From the NCBI RefSeq assembly GCF_027596085.1, contig NC_072451.1:5342231-5406230 (forward strand): a stretch of DNA of 64,000 nucleotides, given 5' to 3'. A program made the translations under genes and the position numbers. Shown one piece after another: positions 35,927 to 48,800 of the stretch (its first letter is position 1; each line of letters begins with the position of its first letter). This stretch comes from Anoplopoma fimbria (lineage: Eukaryota; Chordata; Actinopteri; Perciformes; Anoplopomatidae). The notes beneath the pieces were generated by a model. That model saw nothing but the letters and a program-made list of their open reading frames with translations. It did no database searches and was not told where the DNA came from.

Positions 35927-37789
35927 CCCAAATCTAACAGGATATGGTTGAATCAACAGGCCTGCCCTCTGGTCAGCACTGTGTGTCAAAGAGACCCCTG
36001 CACACAATCTGTCTTCATATCCAAACAAAGTATTGAGGAGACAGGAAGTGGCTCGATGAGCCGAGATGAGATAGATGTGGTTGGGATGCTGGACTCTGGT
36101 CCATTAGGCTGCGTGGGGCGAATACACTTCATAATGAATCCGGTTAGACAAACATGTTTAAAGGGCGAGTTCAGCCATAACCGAAACAATATTAACACTA
36201 CAGTTTTTTTATTATATTTCCAGTATTATCTCCTCTGGTTTACAGCTGATCCCTCTTTGTCGTTTTTTTAATGTTTTTTTCATGCTGAAGGACTTATTTC
36301 GAAAGACACTTATGAGCAGATTTCTGGTAAACACACGATGTAAAGTGGTGCTTTTGCATGATTATTTGCGGTGAATCTCAGTTTTACAGATCTGTGGATT
36401 AAATTAGTCAACAAGCTCGTATAAGATTTAGTCGACTGAGGATTTATTTTGTCCAGAACAGCTCTGCTCGGGTTTTGAGAGATCTGCTGCGGACGCTGAG
36501 TGCATCCAATTTGTGGTTGACTAAGTGTTTAAAAATGACTTTTGAAAACCACAACAACAACAACTACATGCCTTTCAAGAGCTTACTCTGGCCGTACTAC
36601 ATGATCTACAGAGGGAACAGTGGAGAACAATTTTATAATTAAGGGTTCTAAACTTTTTAATCTTCATTGAAGTTTAAATACTTATGTGGTTTACTTAGTT
36701 AGTCAAATAACAGCAACTAAACTGGCAACAACTTACTGATCCAGCTTTTGTTTGTATTTGTTTGTGTCTAGATTGTAATGATTTGCTTTTCACTGTGTAA
36801 ATAGAATATTTGCATGTTTTCAAACCTTGTTTTGCAACTTCAACTATTTTATACGACAGTAATAAATGAGTGACAAGAATGCATTTGACCTATTTCTGCT
36901 TCCTGAAAAAACAGTTTACGCTTGTTGGCTTGCATTATATTCTTACAGCCTTTTATTTTCTACTTCCTCTTGAGTCAAATATCGAATACCAGTTTTTCAT
37001 CTTCGTAACGTTTGTTGTTCAGGACTTAAACGTTCTTTTATTTGTCAATAGACTAAACTTAACCATCGGACACACTGAGAGTAAGAGGTGAAACTCTGAC
37101 CCTTTAAAGGAGAACATCAACTAAATTGAGAACTCCGATATGTTACTTCCATGGCCAAAGACAGTTTAATTAATATTTGTGATATTGTGTTACTCTAAAA
37201 GTCAGAAATCAGAGAAGTAACAACATGAAAATGCTTAATACTCAATATTTCATGATAAAATATTCATAGCAGGAGGTGATGCGAATTTGTGATGGCACTT
37301 TTTACGCAGGCAGAGGATCCACTTCCAGGATCTTATTGATCTTATATCAAGAGCGTCTGGCAGTCTGTCTGAGGTTAGGTATTGTTTTAAGCATCAAGCA
37401 TTGGTTGTGTATGAAATCCAATCCTAACATGATATTTAGTACGCTGAAACAGTATGCGAGACGTTTAAGTACATCCTAAACCTTAGAATGAAACCAATAA
37501 TACATGAATTCGATAATACTTGCGGTGAAATATTAAAGTAAACATACACTGGACACTATGGCATCATGAATATACCCACAATGCAATGCAGTAGTGATGA
37601 CAACATTCATAACGTACAATAGTGGGAAGCTCTGTAACTTCAGTACCGCTTCAAGGTTGGTGGGAGGTTTAAGGTTCAACTTGTCTTTGCGCAATATGCT
37701 TTTTTAATTTGTTCAAGAGGTTAAGGTTACCACGGTTACGTTTCTCCAACCAGCATGGGGACTTTCAGGAAGTGACCCTGTAATTACAG

Positions 37790-37900
37790 TTCAGTGAGTC
37801 CGAAAGGTACATACTGTGTGTTCACATAAGGGCATGTTGAACGATAGTACACACATGTGTATGTACTGCATAGTATGCGATTTAGGACGCAGTCTACTTT
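37790..37900 (+). repeat. Probable interspersed repeat fragment
   Basis: 'Ggtacatactgtgtgttcac', 'gtatgtactgcatagtatgc' and 'gatttaggacgcagtctact' resemble the ends of a recurring non-coding fish element. Boundaries are approximate. Confidence 0.4.
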
Positions 37901-39152
37901 TTTTTATACACATTTGACGTTTTGACACTCTAGTTTATGGATTTGGGAGAGAGTTGTTCATGTTTACTAATATGGGAATAACGCATATGAATTCTGAAAA
38001 TGGGCATAAGTCCCCATTAAGCATAAAAACAGACAGGCTGGTTTAACAGCAGAACAGAAAGAATTAAATTGAGTTGTGTATCAACAGAAAGTCAATTACC
38101 AACAATTCTAACATTATATGAATTCTTTAGGCCATTAATCACACATACATGATAAACATCTGCTGGCTGCAGCTTCTTCAATGTGTTGATTTAATGCTTT
38201 CATATGTTCTATATAGTTACAATTTAATATCTTTGTGTTTAAGAAAACTAAAAAGACATACATTTCTTAGAGGTCACCTTTGACTCCGATTAGAACTTCT
38301 CACTGTTTCTTGACATTTGAGTTGACTTAGTAAAGGCCATACTGGACATTACTGTACATGTACTAACTCAACATTCATATTGATTCTCCTACAGGCTGTG
38401 TGTCAACAAAACCCTCACAGTGAACCAGCTGTACTGTGATATTACTATCTGATACTTATGGTATTATAATGCCCTGTTTTATCACCAGAACAGCCCCACT
38501 GGAGGCAGTTTATAGTGTACTCTGCATCTCTCTAATGAATATTTAAAGCAGTTTATAGCTTTGTTTCTTGCCAAGAAAGCCTCTTGTTCACTATAAAACT
38601 AATAACTTATGGATGCAGCAGGTGAATGAACCCTCTCCACAGCTGAGCAGAGCCGGGCCTGTTGATACTGCAGCAACATTCATTACAATGTTTCGGTTTA
38701 AGCGACGGGAGAGCCGGTTTGGATACATTGTAGCTTCCGACTGTCTGATGTGGTGACACGGATCTACAGTCCGATGCAGCACACATCCAGCATGCACAAA
38801 GGGCCACAGACAAGGCTGACTTACTGTGAGGGATGTGGGAGCACAGGAGGAGTTGTGCGACCTAGAAAATGAAAGAAAAGGAGGGTGTGTGGAGCGGCAG
38901 GACAATGGGAGACTCCCAGGCCCCACTGCTCGCGTCCTGATGCCAAATTATCCACACACCAAAAAAAAAAAAATCCTCCTTTTTTTAATCCTTTTTATCC
39001 TTCTTCTTCTTCTTCTTCACCTTTTCTTTCACCAACACAGTAAATGAATGGACGCACTCACATTCCCCCCAGCAGTGCTTCAACCAAAGGGGAACAAATT
39101 GAAATCCCTTCGGCCTACAATGAAACAGGACGCGGTGTTTTTCCTCCATGCG

Positions 39153-39212
39153 CATCTCTCTCTCTCTCTCAATCCATGGACATGTCTCTCTCTCTCTCTC
39201 TCTCTCTCTCCT
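39153..39212. repeat. (TC)n microsatellites
   Basis: Two CT runs (about 39153-39170 and 39184-39212) separated by a short unique segment with CCATGG. They start the microsatellite cluster of 39.15-40.08 kb. Confidence 0.9.
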
Positions 39213-39307
39213 CACACGTTTTACAACCTCCCCTCAGAGCTACGTGGCCTCTGTGAGGACAACAATAGGGCCGATCAGGGTCCTTAACTTCCCTGTGGTT
39301 CCTAGAA

Positions 39308-39333
39308 AAGAGAGAGAGAGAGAGAGAGAGAGA
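39308..39333. repeat. (AG)n microsatellite
   Basis: About 13 AG units, complementary to the large CT tract 270 bases downstream. Confidence 0.9.
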
Positions 39334-39339
39334 CCATGG

Positions 39340-39425
39340 AGTCCTGACTATTGTCTGGAGCCGGAGAGCTCCTGCGCGGCGCCGCGTCCTCCTCGTCTCC
39401 CAACGCGCACATCCACAACCACGAG
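39340..39425. promoter_or_regulatory. Short GC/CpG-rich island between microsatellites
   Basis: GCGCGGCGCCGCG at about 39375-39387 and CCAACGCGCAC nearby make this the most CpG-dense patch of the vangl2-ncstn interval. It could be a promoter or leader exon of an upstream vangl2 transcript. No splice site or coding frame supports a specific assignment. Confidence 0.25.
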
Positions 39426-39426
39426 C

Positions 39427-39428
<2 letters not shown>

Positions 39429-39466
<38 letters not shown>

Positions 39467-39477
39467 TATATATATAC
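39429..39477. repeat. (TA)n microsatellite
   Basis: About 36 bases of perfect TA repeats, then a short ACTATA break and further TA. Self-complementary, so prone to cruciform extrusion and length change. Confidence 0.9.
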
Positions 39478-39600
39478 CACACACATACAGTTACTACTTA
39501 CTGATTCCGGATTGTCCATTCAGGTATTTTCTCACTTTCCACTTTCTTTCCACTCAGCCGTAGCACCGTGAGCCCCGCCTCCTCTCCACTTTGGCCCCTC

Positions 39601-40075
<475 letters not shown>

Positions 40076-41722
40076 TGTGAAACTGTGTGGTTGAGCCACA
40101 ACACATCCATTACCTCACACACTGATGAGTGCACTCAGTGAAAAGAAGTGGACACTATAATGTCACAGAGTAAAGTGGTTCCCGTGGCTCATAAAAACAG
40201 AGGGGGCAGTTTATGGGAAGAAAAACTAATCCTCCAAAAAACCATCATCATCATCTAAATCAAATGTTTTTTTATGTACAGGCTGATCTTTGTGGAGCTG
40301 TAGAGACACATTTATGTTTCCAGAACAGCATTTCAAGACATTTTATTAACAAAAAGCTTAATAAGTATAAGAATATGCATTTTTTTCCTGTTCTACTCAC
40401 ACAAAAGTAAGTTAAAAAGCTGCGTGAGTCATGTCCTTCCCTTCACTCGTCATCATCAGAATTACATTTGATGTATACCAAAAAAGAAAAGTAAAGGTAT
40501 TTAATGCGTTTCCTGGGCTATACAAAATAAACTGAATTGTATACCTCAAATATATTTGATGGGATTTAATGGTTTGTTTCAAGATTGTTTGTCCTTTAAT
40601 TTAAGATAGATACATTTTTTTACAAGATTTTTCTAAATTATATGTTGTTTTTAACAATGTGGTTTGTATGAGGGAAGAGGAGATTAAATCCTTTTTTTCA
40701 GCAGGATATATATCTTACTATCTCAGAGTGCCGGTCAATTTCATTAAGATACTTGAAAGACTTTTTACTTAGTTTTTTACATTACCATTAATTGATAGCA
40801 TGTAAGGACCAATTCAACAAATGAAAATGAAAATATGTATTTTCATAATAAATACTATATTTATATAATATTTTTTATTTACTTAATATTGTCCTTTTGT
40901 TGCCCCATGCTGTAATTCCTTAATTGCTACTTCTCTCTACTCTTTTTGTAGGAAACCGACAGCATGTCTGTGGGAAATTTGTGATTTTTGGCTTGAAACA
41001 TAAAATGCTCTTGATATTTAATGGTATTAAATGTTTTTAAAGTTTAAAAAAAGATTTGAGCATTCACAAGATGACACAAATATAGTCAAGTTTTTCACAA
41101 AATGATATCTATATTTCTTAGATTTCAGTTTACCTCTTTAATCCTCAGATTAGAACATGTCTAATTAGCCGCTCACACCTCATTGACTGGGTCAAAGGGT
41201 CAAAAGGTCAAAAGGGGTGAGAACCACTGGTGTCATGTATCTAAAGAGAGACAACTGGGATTTCTCTGTAGTTAAACAATATATGATCTGTGAGTGTTGC
41301 CCTCCAAAATAAAAAACAAATCTTTTTTGTTCCTTATGCTGGCAAACAAGCCTTCAATAAAGCACCGAAATGACAGTATAAAAGAGATGATTTTTAAAGA
41401 AAAGTGTCTATTTTATATTAATATTCTTTGTAGGACCTCCCGTCTCACCCTGTAGGTGGTCTTATTCTCTCTAAAAGGAGGATGAAATCACTCTCGAGGC
41501 ACTTTAAAAAGCATTGTTTTGCTGTGATCTGTAACCACAGCAATAAAATGGTAATTAAAGGCCACAGTATTTGATTGATTATACCTTTTCTGTTTTTTTG
41601 AGTGGTGCCATCTCAGTCTAGAGGCCATTCATCTGTAACAGGAAGCTCTTTAGGTAAAAACATCAATTAGATTTCAGCAGTGTGTCGATAATGAAAAGAA
41701 AAAAACTTGAAAAGAAGCAATG

Positions 41723-41728
41723 TTTATT
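41723..41728 (-). terminator. ncstn: Poly(A) signal candidate for ncstn
   Basis: AATAAA on the minus strand about 1.1 kb beyond the ncstn stop codon. It implies a 3' UTR spanning roughly 41705-42837. Confidence 0.5.
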
Positions 41729-42758
41729 TCTTCATCAAGGCATCACAATTGGTCATTGATTCCAGCCTTTAAAATTACAACAGAATTCAAAACCTTTTTT
41801 TGAGTGTTGACACAATTAAGCTGTACTTTTTAACTAAAGTTACCATTAAAAGAAACCTTCTGGAAAAGGTTTTGAACCAAAAAGAGTGCACAGCCAGAGT
41901 ACCAGCGCGTTTTAAGTGTCGAAACACAAGATTTTTCGGACTGGATTTGATGGGTTTTTTTTAGGCAGCTGACCGATATGAAATAAAGTTGTTTGTCAGC
42001 GACGCCTGGGCTGCTCGGAAAAAATATTCTTCTCCACACAAATATCACAATATGTGAAACTGCAGTGGGTCTGCAACTACATACACGTGTAGTTATACGT
42101 GTACTGGGAGTGAACAATATAAATATTCAGGATTGTTGTCAACATCCCAGAACCTAAAACTTATCAAAATACTTCACCACACACGTCCAGATTTTGCAAA
42201 AAGCTTAAATTTAACTACTTGTTTACTCAAAAAAGTGGTTTCTTCTTAAAGAACTGATTGATAAGTTAACTACATTGACAGAGAAGACAGCTGAAGTATA
42301 GCACATACCATCGCAATCCTCAGTCACAAACACACACACTCATAATTGTCCGTACACACTGAATCACACAGTCAATTGATCACACACACACTCAGTCTCA
42401 TTTACATATTCACAATCATAAACACGTCCAAAATAATGCTCAATGTTTAGTGCCTATCCAGTGACACAGTAAACGAAACATTCTTTGACAATAAAAAGAG
42501 AAAACAAACAAAAGAAATATAAACATCCTTTTCCACTGACAGGGTCCGACCAGTGTTTTCTGACCCTGATGAGTCCAGATCCATCCAGGCCAATCCAGTC
42601 CGGTCCAGTCCTCATGTCACGCCTCACCCCAGTGAGTCCATAAACATGGAGTTGTCGTCGTCTTCTTAAAAAAAAAAATGTGTTGTAACTCTGCTGCTGC
42701 TGCTGCTGTGTCTAACCTGTGTACCTAGTTATGGTTTGTCTGTCCATGTCTGGGATAG

Positions 42759-42815
42759 AAGTAGTAGTTGTAGTAGTAGTAGTAATAGTAATAGTAGTGG
42801 TGGTGGTGGTCGTGG
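42759..42815. repeat. Trinucleotide repeats in the ncstn 3' UTR
   Basis: Imperfect (AGT)n runs into (GGT)n about 25 bases past the ncstn stop codon. On the mRNA strand this reads (ACC)n then (ACT)n. A short (TGC)n run lies at about 42692-42708. Confidence 0.8.
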
Positions 42816-42837
42816 GCCGGCGTCGCCTCAGTCTGGA

Positions 42838-45800
42838 TCAGTAGCTGGCGTTAGCGGGCTCCCTCCCCGAGCTGAAGAGTATGTCGGCCTTTGAGCTCAT
42901 GATGTACGTCAGCATCAGGGATGCGAGCAGCACGCCGACGCCCACGCCGAGCGTCAACATCTGGAGGAGTCAACGGAACAATTAGAGCTCGGAAAACTTA
43001 CATGAAAACATTAAAAAGGCAAATTCTTATTTCTTTCCTTGTTTTTTCCCCCCGCAAATCCAAATCAACAGCACATTAGCATGGTATTCATTTATCTTTT
43101 CGACCATTTGGGGGCAGTAGTAGTAGCAGTAGACCTTAACACATATATCAACAGCTCCGCATATCTGAGAGGAGCTGCAGGGATGGGTGATAATTAGCAT
43201 AATGAACACGTCTAACGATATGCATACTTGTTTCCTACATTGTTAGAATAAAAATATAAGATTAGTGCAGCTTTAAAGTCACTGCGCGTTGAATTTTAAC
43301 ATATTTGACTTTGGCGCCCCCCAGTGGCAGACCTCGATGCATGCCGCTACACTAAAGTTCACAAAGACTTCTGATCGCTTCCTATTCTCAGGGGTCGTAA
43401 ATCGTTGTGGTTTTCACTCTATACGACCACAGCTTCACACTACCAGATCTTCACCAGTAGTTTTTCCACAATTAAACATCTCAATACTACATCTTTTCAT
43501 AAAATTGCATGCGAGAAGTGTCACGGTAAAAGACGTAATACCATGCATGACTGGATTTTTTGTTAGAGCAATCAGCAGAACTTTCCTTTTAAATCATCCT
43601 CAAGGTTGTCGTTGGCACAAAATATCCTGTTTCCACACGTCTTTTCTATTTACTCTTGGTGCAATAACTTTGGTCTTTGGTGCAAATGAAACATATACGG
43701 CAAAGTATGAGGGATTTGTAAATCAGGGGTAAAGTCATGTAGTGTGAACTAGGCATCCAATGAAAAGGCCTAAAAAACAAACGCACCAGCTTTCTTCAGA
43801 CCTGCCTCGTTTTTCTACACAACGTATTCTATCAGTGTCATTTCAACAAACACAAACAAAATCCACACATTGTGGCTTTGAATGGCAACTTGTCAAAGAT
43901 AAAATATGTGTAGGGTTTTGTTTCATTTCAGTATAATGGTGAAATGAACTTGCAGAGACTTGAACCTTATTCGAGCTAGATAATCCATCACTGTCAGCAT
44001 TATGTCTGCCTTTTTAGTTGTTGTTGTTAGAGCTCCTTTATTGCTGCTGTTTTGGAAACCTTACTGTTTGACTGTGAGAAGCACTGCACTCACAAGCAAA
44101 ACTACTGGACGATCTAAGTAAGAAGCCAAAGAATAAGCAACATGGATGATGTGAGAAAGATCATTTATATTTGGCGATCGATGCATTAAATAGCGTTTTC
44201 TGGCAGATGATTTTTTCCCCCCAACATCACTCATCGACCCCAACAAAGAAGATCCCTCAAGACAGTCCCTGCTCATCATTGTGTCACACTCAGGATGATG
44301 GATCACCTTAATCAAGTCTCTGCAAGTTGATTTTTCAAATCCTGTTAAAATTAATAATAACCTTTTGCTGCCTGGAAGGTGGGAACTCCCTAATATGGTC
44401 AGTATTGTAAGAATATCCTGGGAGTATGCTGCTTTTTTTCTGCTTAGTTTCTACTTTTTTGGGGTGGCTGTGGCGTAGTGGAGAGCAAGGTAGTTCTCCA
44501 ATCAGAGGGTCGGTGGTTCGATACCCGGCTTTGGCAGTCGATGTGTCCTTGGGCAAGACACTTAACCCCAAGTTGCTCCTGAAGGCTTGCCATCGGTGTG
44601 GACTGGATGTTGCATGAATGTTAGTTAGAGTCTGATGGTGGCACCTTGCATGGTAGCCTGTCATCAGTGTGTGAATGGGTGAATGATATGTAATATACTA
44701 CTGACTGTAAGTCGCTTTGGATAAAAGCGTCTGCTAAATGACTGTAATGTAATGTAATGTAATTTAATGGGATTATTACCTGCCAATCATTGCACTCTTT
44801 ATCAACTTGCATGTTAAAGCTGCAGAATTAATGTACGGAGCAGAAAATGATTTGCTTCCAGACTGTAGTCAGACATTAAGAAGACATTTCTGATTAAGAG
44901 CGGTTGTTGAATGATGCCCAATGTGTGCCAGCATCAAACTGTCCAGACTTCCTACAGAATGTGAATAACCAATACCCTCTTCAGAGGTAACGACAGGACA
45001 TCCACAAAGCACAAGAGAAATATGTTAAATCTAAGGAGTGAAGCCAAAGTTTACCTCCAGTTCGTGACTCGCCACCAGGAATATGCGTCCTTTGATGGAC
45101 TTCCACCGGGACTCTGTCCACGTTGAATAATCTGTGGAGGTGTACTCCCGCAGGTCGAAGGCCGGGGACACTGCTTTGGAGAGACGAGCTGTGGAGCGCA
45201 TGCAGAAACCCTCCCTCTCCGTGCTGTTGGGAGGCGCCACGCCCTGAACCCACAGGTAGGTGTACATCTGAGGGAGGAAGGCGAAGGGGGGTCAGAGGGA
45301 GAAATTAATACACAAATACTTTTTATTAAAAGGTATCAGTTAAAGGCATGCAGATACTACAGTTTCAATAGAATTCCTAATTTACCTTTATCCTATATTT
45401 ATTCAGTTTTTATATATTGAAAAATAGAATAACCATACAACATATTGAGTACAAGTTGGTGTCACTTTGTCTTCATTTATATCTTGTCAACCAGGGTTTG
45501 AGTTTAGCTAATAACATTTCCAGAGTGAAACAGTATTAATTGTGTGTCTTAAGGCATTTGTGTATTCTGCCCTGACTCTTTTCTACTTTTTTTTTTTTTG
45601 TGTTGCACTGAAGTTGACTTGACTAAATGATCAGTGAATCTAAAGAGAGATAATCTGCAACTATTCTGGTAACTGATGAATCGTTAAAATCTTTTTCCAG
45701 GCTAAAATGCTATAAATTGACTGGCTTTAGTGTCTCAAATGTGAATGTTTTCTTTGCTTTTAATGACCGCAAATATTATTTTAAATGACCATAAATTGAA

Positions 45801-48800
45801 TATCTTTGGATTTTAGACTGATTGTCCAACAAAACAAATCATTTTGAAAACTTGTGATACAACATTTTTGTCTTTTCTTTTTTTTGTGTAGTCCACCAAT
45901 AATTAAATGAATAAGTAAAACAGTTGGTTGATAAAATAATTGATTAATCCACAATAACAATTATCGTTTTTGCACCCAGATTTGAGATACACAGCGTGAC
46001 CTTTTGTTTAATATGTTTATAAATGTATTTATTCTTGTGGTATAATCTCGGAGTAAATAACGAAAACAAAAGTAAATTATTAAAAGGAAGACTGCTTTAG
46101 GCCTCACATGTTTGTTGTCTTTGTCCTGCTCGTTCTCTCTCTGGTTCTGGCAGTTTTCCTGGGTGACGTTAACGGTGGTACCAGTCAGGTTAGCCAGCAG
46201 GTACTGGACCAGCAGGGTCGGTTCGCTGGGCTGCTGGGCCACGCCGACGTAGAAGTTTATGGGCCTGTCAGCTGATAGACAGACGAGGGAGGAAATTAAG
46301 TTTTGTGTCTCCTCTGCTTTGTCACCATCTTAATTCAATAATGAAAAAAGTGTTGCTGACAGCCCATTAGAGTCTATTAATACAACCAAGCAAGTTCAGT
46401 AGCAACATTCATCATTTCCACAGAGGCTTCAAAATGAAACATTTGTATGACTCATGAGTAAATAATAAACCAAAAAAAAAGGATTAGCTTGTAACTCAAC
46501 TCACCCAGGTGGCTCATGAGGTCAGAGGGGATTAGCTGCTGGAACCAGGAGTTATTTGACCGAATAAGGAAACCGTACAGCAACCGGGTCACCTGAGGGA
46601 CAGAAAACAGTTAAGACAGAGTCAGTCATCTCCATTCGGTTGCAAAAGTACGCAAATTACTTAAAAGCAGATTTTAAGTGACCGAAAGAGAACAGAACAA
46701 ACTTTAAAAAATATGTGAAGGAAGTATATAAAAACAAATAAAAGTGGATCTAAAAAGAATATGCGTCATAGAAGTGTATCATGCAGGAAGATAAAGGTTA
46801 AACAGTAAAAACAAAGTTTATGACCTCCTAAATCCAAGACGCCTCCTAGTACATTTAAATGGAATACCAATACCATCCATCGATACCAACGCCATTGCAA
46901 GGAAATTAAGCGATTTTTGATATTGTATATCGAAAGATAATCTGCATTAATGGCTTAAATTCTCACAAGAAGTGAATAAACTAAAAGTAACATTTTTAAA
47001 ACCTCTACAACTTAAGTTCAGATATTAAACACAACTTTTACTATTTACTAGACGTTGACTTTAGATAAAATAACAAAGCACAAATTCATATTCTTCTGGT
47101 GAGAAATGCTGTGGTGTTGACAAGGGACAGATATCAGATATATGGGGATAGTGACCTAGTAGATAAAACGGCTGACAACATATGCCACTAATTCCTAAAT
47201 GAAATCTTACTATTTGAGGGTCTGCATTAATGTTGTTCTGCTGGCTTTCTGCTCCTCCTGCCTGTACGTACAGAGTCCGGGCGACTATGGTGGCCACCTC
47301 AGCCAGAGCCTGAAAGATGCATGAAGAAAATATTCATTTAGTTGCTTCCCAACAACATCTGAGTGAAATTCTCAACAATAAATTAAACAGTAACATGGTA
47401 AAAACCGCTTAGATATTGCCAGACAAGTTTGGACTTGTCCAATAAGAAGAGACTGAGGAGTCAGCAAACAATGAGAACGTGTTTATGAATAAAAAACTGA
47501 TGAGACAACCATTTAATACAGAAGTTATGGAAAACACATGTACAGTGGAATGACTCTGCAACAACATGACCTTTTACATCCAAACCACAGCCCTGCAAGT
47601 TATGCATCCATCTCATCAGATACTGAAAGGTTAATGTTGATAACAGAGCAAATAATCTCTCGACATGTAATCGTATCTGTCTGACCACAGAGAGTGCTGC
47701 AGAAGTTGTGCAGTGGCTTAGCAAGGCTAATTTTAGAGCGCATGAATCTGATGAATATTTCTGAATAATAAGCGTTACCTTGGCAGTTTCAGTGACAAAC
47801 TCAAGCTGCTCCTCTGCCGTCAGGTTTGATGGGTAAGATATGTTCAGGAATTCGGGGTTGTCGTACATACTCTCGTAGAACCTGAACACGAAAGAAGAAG
47901 AAAATAGGTTAACAAAACGTGTCAACTCCATAAGGCAACCCAGATCCCATGGTTATAATTAAATATAACAGTGTGTAATGATGGCGAATCACCTGTTGGT
48001 GAAGGCAGACTGGTGATCCTCGATAACAACACCCGGGATCGGCCGAGCTCGCAGGAAACGCTGGAAGGACGACGGTGGGAGTGGCTGAGAGAAACCGGGC
48101 TCCTCCGCCGAGACGTTTACACTTGTGGCGGCCGACTGAAAGCTTTGGATGAGCTTCTTCACCTGAAACAGAAAAGTGGAAGGAATTAAATAAATAAATG
48201 TTACACATACAATAATACAAACACTGTGAGCTCAATGGTTTAATCTCTGCTCTGTTTTATATCCAACTTTACTCTTAAACGGTCATCTAATGTTCAGATT
48301 TGTCGGAGGTTTGCTATTCCAAACTTTTTTTTGCTTATTTTTTGTTCTTCGTACATTTTCTATATCTTACATTCATAACATTTTGTTTACCAACAATGCT
48401 CAAGGATATTTTCCAATTGGTTCCACTTCTGTTCCTGTTTTAGTCCTGATATTTGTTCTAAGCTGTGTCTGTTTCAGGATCTTTACAGAAGTAATATTTT
48501 TGTTTCATGTTATTTCATTAATTAATAAATGATCCTCTCATACGGTTTAGCTACTGTATTAATTCATTTATGCACAACAATACACTTTTATACATACTAT
48601 TGTTTGCTATATGGTGGATACAGAACCTCTAGTTTTATTTTCCTGCTTTTTCTTGTGTACAATACATTCTTACAATGTGAATAGTACTCTATAGTACTTT
48701 CAGTTATCCCCCCTAATCTATACATGCGTTTGTACATCATCTTTGTTGCTGTGACACTTCAGTTTATCTTATATAGATCTATCTATAATATCAATTTGAA

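Noticed and set aside
39429..39477. TA-rich region considered as a replication origin or TATA promoter
   Set aside because: It is a plain dinucleotide microsatellite. Nothing else supports either function.
43289..43732. 147-codon plus-strand open frame in the last ncstn intron
   Set aside because: No recognisable motif, no splice or promoter context, and it lies in sequence that looks repeat-derived.
44471..44540. tRNA-like sequence with A and B boxes
   Set aside because: It does not form a full cloverleaf as read and continues into a SINE body and tail, so it is a SINE head and not a tRNA gene.
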